From: Mrakia gelida
Taxonomy: Eukaryota > Basidiomycota > Tremellomycetes > Cystofilobasidiales > Mrakiaceae
Assembly (NCBI GenBank): GCA_024345305.1
Contig: BRON01000014.1
Location: 1 to 64,000, forward strand
DNA: 64,000 nucleotides
Direction: 5' to 3'
Positions 58,290-64,000 of the stretch are shown in pieces. The notes below the pieces were generated by a model, which had not been told where the DNA came from, ran no database searches, and was given only the letters and a program-made list of their open reading frames with translations. The translations under genes and the position numbers were made by a program. Each line of letters begins with the position of its first letter. Position 1 is the stretch's first letter.

Positions 58290-59472
58290 ATGCCATCCAT
58301 CGTGCACATCTCATCCTTCCAGCTGGACAGGGGAACACCGATCTCGTTCACGAAGGCCGAGAGTGACGAGGAAGAAGAACTGGATCTCTCGAGTCTGTCG
58401 GTTCGTCTCGCTGTTTACTGTTGCCCTCTCCCGTGTTCTCTCTCCCCCTTCGTCCCTTCCCTACACCCCTGATCTTTCTCCCCTCTATCTACATCTACAG
58501 CTCTCACCTTGCAACTCCTCGCTTCGATCCTTCGTCCCCCTCGAACTGGCCAACCAAATCCTCCCGCACCTCTCTCAATCCACCCTCGCCGCTTTCTGTC
58601 TCGTTTCCTTCGCAGGCTTGCTAGAAGCGGGACCAATCCTCTATCGAGACGTCACCATTCACTCAGAGAAAGGTCTCACCAGCTATACATGCTCGGTAAG
58701 CTCGTATCGTTTTCGATATCGTCCCGTCCGAGCTCAACAACAACTGAAGCCGCGTTCTCTCTTCCAGATGTCCCTCCGTCGAAACTCCCGCCTCCAACCC
58801 TACCTTTCGATCTCCCAGACCAAGACCATCACCTTCAACTCCATCGCGATGGAAGCTCCTACAGCCTTCAACAACCTCCTCGTTTCAAAACGATCCAGCT
58901 TCGTCGCTCCTCGACTCGCCCAACTCCGATCTCCCCTCCCTCTTCGTTCCATCACCATCACCTCCACTCCCTCCCATAAGATCCCAGGTGGAGGGGCTCT
59001 CACAACTATCTTCAACTACGTCTTCCCTCACCTCTCGCCTACCCACCTCGAGCTCAAGGCAGCGAGCTATCAAGATCTTTCGGGAGCGACGTTGGTGACC
59101 CCCGAGGACGGGATGATCGATCTGCACGGGCTTGACAGGGCAGTCAAGCGCTGGTCGGGATGCTTGACGTCGCTCAGGGTCGAAGGGTGGTACCCTATCG
59201 TATCCGGTCGCGAAAGGGCGTTCTCCTTTCGTCAGTTGGCGACGGACAAGGGAGGGAGGATGTCGGAGTTGGTGTTCGATTTCAGGCTGTGGAGGGCGAC
59301 AATCGTCTTTGGGGAGGTGATAAAGTTTTTGAACAGGAGGGAGGTGTTTGATATGGAGGGGTGCTCGGTTGTTGTCATTATCACCAAGGAGGTGGAAGAG
59401 TTGGCGAGAGGGGCGATGGAGTTGATGAGCGAGGAGCAGAGAGGGAGGCTTGAGTTGCGGGTCGTTGCGTAG
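58290..59472 (+). CDS. F-box-like protein
   Basis: Three exons: 58290-58400, 58501-58695 and 58768-59472 (336 residues). An acidic N-terminus (ESDEEEELDLSSLS) precedes the F-box-like segment FVPLELANQILPHLSQSTLA, then AFCLVSFAGLLEAGPILYRD and VTIHSEKG. The long last exon reads as repeated strand-helix units (TKTITFNSIAM, LRSITITSTPSHKI, PTHLELKAASYQDL), loosely like leucine-rich repeats. The role is probably substrate recognition in an SCF ubiquitin ligase. It shares the SP/GP-x-LYRDV signature with the genes at 39241-40335 and 62135-62862. The first donor is GTTCGT. Confidence 0.7.
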
Positions 59473-59914
59473 ATCCAGCTTTTCTCTTCTTTCGGGGTTT
59501 TAGGCTTCTGGGTTTATGTTTTATTTGTTGGTTTGGATTTGACATGGAGTTTGCGACGTTGCTGGAAGGCTGAGACGAAAGGAAGCTCGACGCGACGAGA
59601 ACTCGACGCGCCTTGTTTCGTTTGCATCCTCTTGTTCCTCATTCTCACCCTCTCCTGTTTTTGATCCTCGGAGAATCTGACTCCTCCTTAGTCACAGGAA
59701 TGGAGGCACCAGTCCTCAACAAACGAGTTCGTTACTCCACCTCCGCATAGCGAGCGCGAGCGAGAGCACGGGTCGAAAACCTCGCCGCGTCGTCTCCCAA
59801 CTTTCTACAGTAAGCAGCATGCGCCGAGATATCAACTTCAGCTCCCATCGAATCCAGTTCATATCCAGTGCTGCTCCTCCCTTCGAGCTTAACCCCCGCG
59901 CCTGAACTCCCAGA
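59473..59914. other. Spacer between convergent genes
   Basis: 440 bp of presumed 3' untranslated sequence of the F-box-like and dienelactone hydrolase genes. No other feature is seen. Confidence 0.45.
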
Positions 59915-61470
59915 CTACAGAACGTTGCTGAAGAACCTCGCTGCCTCGACAAACGCTCCGTGGAAAGCCGCTGCGTCCCTCGGATTGCTGGTATCACATC
60001 TTGCCCCGGCAAAGCCGTGAAATTCCTCGCTGTAGTGGTAGAAGACGTTCTTGGAGGCGAAGGGCTTGGTCTTGAGGGTTTCGTTGATGGCGTTCATCTG
60101 CGAAGAGGCGAAGACAAGACGAGTGAGCGAGCGGAGAAGGGTTTGGTCGTCGATGGAGAGGACGTACGATGGTCATGTCTTCGCCCTGGGAACGCGCGAG
60201 AGGAGGGAAAGATCAGCTCGGGACATGCAGAGGTCGCCTAGGATAGGTTTAGACTCACTGAAGTTGGCCAGAGAGCAGTAGGAACACTGATGTTGTCTCC
60301 GTCGGTCGACGCGAGATTTCTGTGGTTTGAACCGCGAGAAAGGGTCAGTCTCCCTTCTTCTCGCCATGCTCGAGGGAGAAAGAGACTCACGACGGATGTA
60401 GGACAGCTTTCGCATCAGTCAGAGTCGAGAGAATAACGATCTTCGCTCCCCTGAAAGACGAAACAGAAGAGGTCAACTTCGACGCGCCGTCGAACGAGCT
60501 GTCGAATCGTCGCGAACTTTGAGAGAAGAGCAAAGACTGACCAGCAGAACCCAATAGCTCCAACCCTCTCGATCCCCTGGCTCTTAGCGAGCGTGATGAG
60601 CTTGTCGAGAGTAGCGAGGTTTCGTTCCGCGGAAGCGGTGGTCGCTCGGAACTCTTTGAGTTGAGCTTCGCTGGAAGACGGGGAACGGAGTCGAACGCTC
60701 GTCAGCCTCAATTTGAACACGAACGGGAGACTAGGCAGAGCTCACGCTTCAGGCGTCCTAGGCTGTTTGAAGAGAGCTCGATCAGGGAGCTTTCCGTCGA
60801 AGAAATCTGAGGGGGAGTCCAAAAACAGGTGAGAGGGAGTCGACCGAGGTCAGTCTTCGGTCGGGGCAGCTTCTCCCATTTGAGGAAGGAAGGAGAAGCA
60901 AAGAGAGGAAACTGAACGTACCTGGAACGCATACCCTAGCCCTGGTACCAGCAGCGAGAAGATCAGCTCCTTGGAGAGCCTGAGGAGACTGGCCGAACTG
61001 GAGAACGAAGGGAGGGAGGGAGGATGGTCGAGGTCAGCTCTGACTCTCCTTCCTTTGCTCTCCTCCCCTCTTGCAGCGAGCCATGCTGAAGAGAGGAAAC
61101 GGGATTGACGACTCACGATATCATAAGCATAGATGATGAGCTTGGTAGCGTCCTCAGGGCCAGTGACGTAGGTCTTGAGTCCTTCGATGGTCTGGGAAAG
61201 AAAGGGAGAGCAGGAGCTCGGTGAGCTCTGGCTCGTTCTCCTTGGACGATCAGAACGAGATGTAGACGGCGGGCTTACCTCAAAAGCACCCTTGGGAGTG
61301 TAGTCAGCCTCCACTGGAGGGATCGTGCAGCAGGCTGAAGAGAAGCAGGGAGGAGAAAAGGAAGGAAGGGGAGGTGTGAGCTCGCCATCTTGACCTCTCG
61401 GCTTCGTCCGTTGAGGTTGATCTCGTTCTTCACACTTGCTTCACTCACATTTCTGAGCTTCGGTCAGCAT
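59915..61470 (-). CDS. Dienelactone hydrolase family protein
   Basis: Many short exons (first: 61470-61449 and 61334-61279; last ends at 59915). The spliced product reads MLTEAQK, CCTIPPVEADYTPKGAFE, TIEGLKTYVTGPEDATKLI, YAYDIFGQSPQALQGADLLA, DFFDGKLPDRALFKQPRTPE, GIERVGAIGFCWGAKIVILS and NVFYHYSEEFHGFAGARCDT. The G-x-C-W-G nucleophile elbow (Cys in place of Ser) and the late His of HGFAGARCD are the expected catalytic residues, with the Asp of the triad likely in the segment between them. Dienelactone hydrolases open lactones in the chlorocatechol pathway; fungal relatives such as Aim2 have unclear substrates. The N-terminal CCTIPPVEADY motif is typical of fungal members. Function beyond 'alpha/beta hydrolase' is inferred. 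Confidence 0.88.
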
Positions 61471-62134
61471 GCTGAGGGACGAGGAGAAGTGGGAGGGAGA
61501 TGTGGCTGTTGATGTGATGAAAAGGGAAGAGATGAGGTTTTGAGGGGAGTGAGGGTCGGTCGAGGGAAGCGAGACGACGAGGTGGCTTTTCGAAACGAGT
61601 GCGTCTCGATTTGGGTCTCCCTTGCTCCCTCTCTCCCTCGCGACGGTCGAGAGCACTTTGATCGAGATGTTCGAAGTCTACTTGCCATCTTATAGTCCAA
61701 GAACGTGGTGAAAGTTCATGATTCCTGCTATGGTCGAGAGAGTACGAGTGCGAGCGAGGGATGAAAGATCTGAAGGAGAGAGACGCGAAGCAAGTCAGCT
61801 CGGGGACGTTTTCTGCGAGAGGAGAGAGAGATGGACAAGCAGGAGATGTGGGGGAAGGAGGTGTACTCACTGCTATCTCATTTCTGACCAACAAAGACCT
61901 CTATCCTTCCCAATCTCGCTTCGACCACCGACGCGTCGAGGTACTCCTCCGCTTTCATCCTGAGATACCCCAGCGCTTGCCGCCTCCTCCTCTCAGATTC
62001 AACCCATACCTCGGCGCTCTCCAAGCCCAGACAAGGAAACTTCTCCCTACCTACACCTCTCTCGTCGACCAAATCCATTCAAAGTCTTTCGCGTTCCTGG
62101 AGTCGAAGGATATCCGACAGTCCGCTCGAGAGCT
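61471..62134. other. Region upstream of the dienelactone hydrolase gene
   Basis: About 660 bp. The - strand reads LGYLRMKAEEYLDASVVEAR in an open frame ending near 61878, with normal codon content and GACGCGTC at 61930. This could be an extra 3' exon of the F-box-like gene at 62135-62862, reached by splicing past its stop, but I found no donor/acceptor pair that fits. The remainder is presumed promoter. Confidence 0.4.
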
Positions 62135-62862
62135 CTAGGACGAGGACGACGTCTTGGAGGGAGGTTCGCAAAGCCTGTTGGAGGTGTTGGCGTCCTTGAA
62201 CGAGAGGCCGCGAAGGTTCGACCACCAGTCAAACTTGTTGAGCGCGAGGAGGGGAAGGTTCCCTGGCTGGTCTGAGAGCTCGACTCCTTGGACGTGAAGA
62301 AGGGTTGGGTTGAAGAGAGGGAAGAGGAAGGGAGCGAGGAAGTCTTGAGGCATCTGAGGGGGGAGGAGGAGGACGGTGAGAGCTGGACAGGGGGTGTAGG
62401 GGAGGAAGACGACGAGTCGGTCGAGGAGGATGGGTGAGGTGGTCCGGTCGAGGGAGAGCTTCTCGGTAGGGATGTTGGAGGTCTTGAATTCGGTGAACGA
62501 GAAGGTCTTCATCTGGTTGAGATCGAGGAGAGGGGAAAGGTGGGGTTGGGAGGTCTCGTCCTGAGGAGAGAGAGAGAAGAGCAGAAGAAGAGCGAGCGCG
62601 AGAAGGAATGGTTGCAGGTCATCAGCGACTATCCCTGCCTCCCCTCCGGTTCAGAGTACTTGATCGAAATACTCACCCTTTCAATGAAAAGTTGCTGAAG
62701 TTGCTTGAAGCCGCGAATATCTACGTCTCGATAGAGGAGAGGGGAGGAGAGTTGAAGGAAGGCGAGCGAGACTCGAGAGGTTTGAGCGAGAGTTGAAGGG
62801 TCGCAGAACTTGAGGATTTCGTGTTTGACTTCGAGGGGGAGGGTGGGAGGAGGAGGGAGCAT
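62135..62862 (-). CDS. Short F-box-like protein
   Basis: Two exons (62862-62677 and 62560-62135) give 203 residues. It opens with PTLPLEVKHEILKFCDPSTL, then AQTSRVSLAFLQLSSPLLYR, DVDIRGFKQLQQLF, matching the F-box-like layout of the two other genes here. The second exon reads DLNQMKTFSFTEFKTS, ILLDRLVVFLPYTPCPALTV and FDWWSNLRGLSFKDA and stops with a Ser run. It is shorter than its relatives; the strand-rich C-terminal half may be truncated or may continue through an unrecognised intron into 61878-62134. A role in SCF substrate binding is inferred from the N-terminal segment only. Confidence 0.62.
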
Positions 62863-63016
62863 GAGTCGTCGAAGGGGTCGCTGTTATGAAAATCTGGTCG
62901 TGGTGGGTGGGAGTGAAGGGAAGGAAGGGCGGAAGGAGCGATGATGAGCTCACCTCTTTCCACTCTTTCCTCCGAGGCTGCTCCTTCTTCTTTCGCAGAA
63001 CCTCTCCTCAACGGCC

Positions 63017-64000
63017 ATGGTCTCTTTTACTCGAATCCTCTTTCATCAGCGATCTCAAGCTCTCTCTACGATCAAGCAGACAGGGATCAGACCTCTGCGT
63101 TCTCTTCTCTACGGTGAGCCCTCGTCGAGTCGTCGAGTGGATCGAGAGAGCTCGAGCTGACCTTCCACTCTCCTTCTTCCTCAGTGCCCTGCTCCTCCCC
63201 CAAGTTCCTCGCCAAATCCCTCGAAGACGACATGTCATCCTCCGATACGATCATCTACGATCTCGAAGATTCGGTACCCATCTCGAGGAAGAAGGAGGCG
63301 AGAGAAGAGCTCGTAGCGTTCTTGAAGGTCAGCATCGTCATCTCCTCCCTCCCTTCTCTTCCTCCCCTCCTCTTCTTCCCTCTGACCTTCTTCGTCTCCT
63401 CTTACTCCCTCTCTCTCCTCAGGCCAACCCTTACCTTCGTACTCGCCTAGCCGTCCGGATCAACGCCGTCGGTTCAGGCTTCGAGGAGGACGATCTCGCT
63501 TCCATCTTCTCCATCTTCCCTTCCTCCACCACCTCCTCCAACTTCACTCCCCTCTCCCCTCTCAAACCGGAGGACCACACCTCTACTCCACCTCTCCCAG
63601 TCATCGTGATACCCAAGGTCGATCATCCAGCTCATCTCTCGAAGGTGGCGAGCTTGATCAAGGAGGCGAGAGGGAAGAGTGCAGGTGAGTCGAGCTCAGG
63701 AGGAAGACGAGTCGAGCGACGGTCGTTCGAAGAGAAGCTGACCTTCTTTTCGTCGCTTCTGGTAGAGGTCGGAAGTCGAGTACCTCTCATAGCGAGCGTG
63801 GAGAGCGCAGAGTCGCTATGGAACGTAGGCGATATCGCGGGTTGGCGAGGGGAGGGCTGCCAGATGTCTGGTCTCCTGGTTCGTCTTTCTCACAGGCTCT
63901 CGCTGCTTCCATCTCTTCTCCTTCCCTTTCGTCCTCGATCTCGCACACCAGCTGAACCCTCCTCGCTTTTCCTCCCCTCTTTCCTCGCAGTTTGCAGCTG
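63017..64000 (+). CDS. CLYBL/CitE-type lyase, 5' part (continues past window)
   Basis: Exons 63017-63113, 63185-63327, 63423-63684, 63766-63878 and from 63991. The reading frame is maintained to the window edge. The N-terminus (MVSFTRILFHQRSQALSTIK) is Arg/Ser-rich without acidic residues, fitting a mitochondrial targeting peptide. Then come RPLRSLLYVPCSSPKFLAKS, SSDTIIYDLEDSVPISRKKE, ANPYLRTRLAVRIN, VIVIPKVDHPAHLSK and VPLIASVESAESLWNVGDIA. The YDLEDSVP, R-x-N and PK motifs carry the metal and substrate contacts of the HpcH/HpaI aldolase superfamily, CitE branch. Human CLYBL cleaves citramalyl-CoA in itaconate breakdown; the same reaction is plausible here but inferred. Incomplete at base 64000. 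Confidence 0.88.

Overview
The window starts at a chromosome end. Bases 1-111 are uninterrupted CCCTAA repeats, i.e. TTAGGG read from the other strand. The GC-rich composition, the very intron-dense genes (mostly short introns with GTGAGT donors and CTGAC/CTCAC-like branch sites) and the proteins found (Mps1 kinase, septin, Zn2Cys6 factor, PTM1-type membrane protein, OrsD-RecQ telomere-linked helicase) point to a fungus. I infer a basidiomycete yeast, most likely Pucciniomycotina (Rhodotorula/Sporobolomyces-like). The species is not determined.

Region by region. (1) 1-840: telomere followed by a C/T/A-only stretch; no G occurs on the + strand before base 505. (2) 845-2165: about four copies of a ~330-bp tandem repeat. 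(3) 2.8-16.1 kb: subtelomeric helicase domain, all transcribed toward the telomere. One apparently complete OrsD-zinc-finger/RecQ-like helicase gene (3330-9884, perhaps with 5' exons further right) is followed by a tandem 783-bp duplication and by a second, truncated helicase copy (12445-14297). These arose by a ~3.6-kb segmental duplication. (4) 16560-16640: an intron-containing tRNA-Thr(UGU). (5) 17.7-26.9 kb: about 9 kb with no recognisable gene, built from three diverged copies of a composite repeat and very rich in the palindrome GACGCGTC. (6) 27.2-64 kb: ordinary gene-dense chromosome, in order MPS1 kinase, RidA-family deaminase, ACBD6-like acyl-CoA-binding/ankyrin protein, Zn2Cys6 factor, F-box-like protein, UDP-sugar transporter, CDC3-type septin, a P450 relic, an arrestin-like protein, a type II membrane glycoprotein, an unknown protein, PTM1/GOST protein, two more F-box-like proteins, a dienelactone hydrolase and the 5' part of a CLYBL-type lyase.

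The core genes do not form one pathway. They are housekeeping functions: spindle checkpoint (MPS1), cytokinesis (CDC3), Golgi sugar-nucleotide import, and ubiquitin-linked adaptors (F-box, arrestin). Most gene models below were spliced by hand by keeping reading frame across GT-AG introns. Exon coordinates are given where frame and family motifs agreed on both sides.

The most unusual signals are the G-free subtelomere, a four-arm inverted-repeat structure with coordinated changes between repeat copies, the 9-kb decayed composite array, and the strong excess of GACGCGTC, which often sits in introns and sometimes overlaps the CTGAC branch site.
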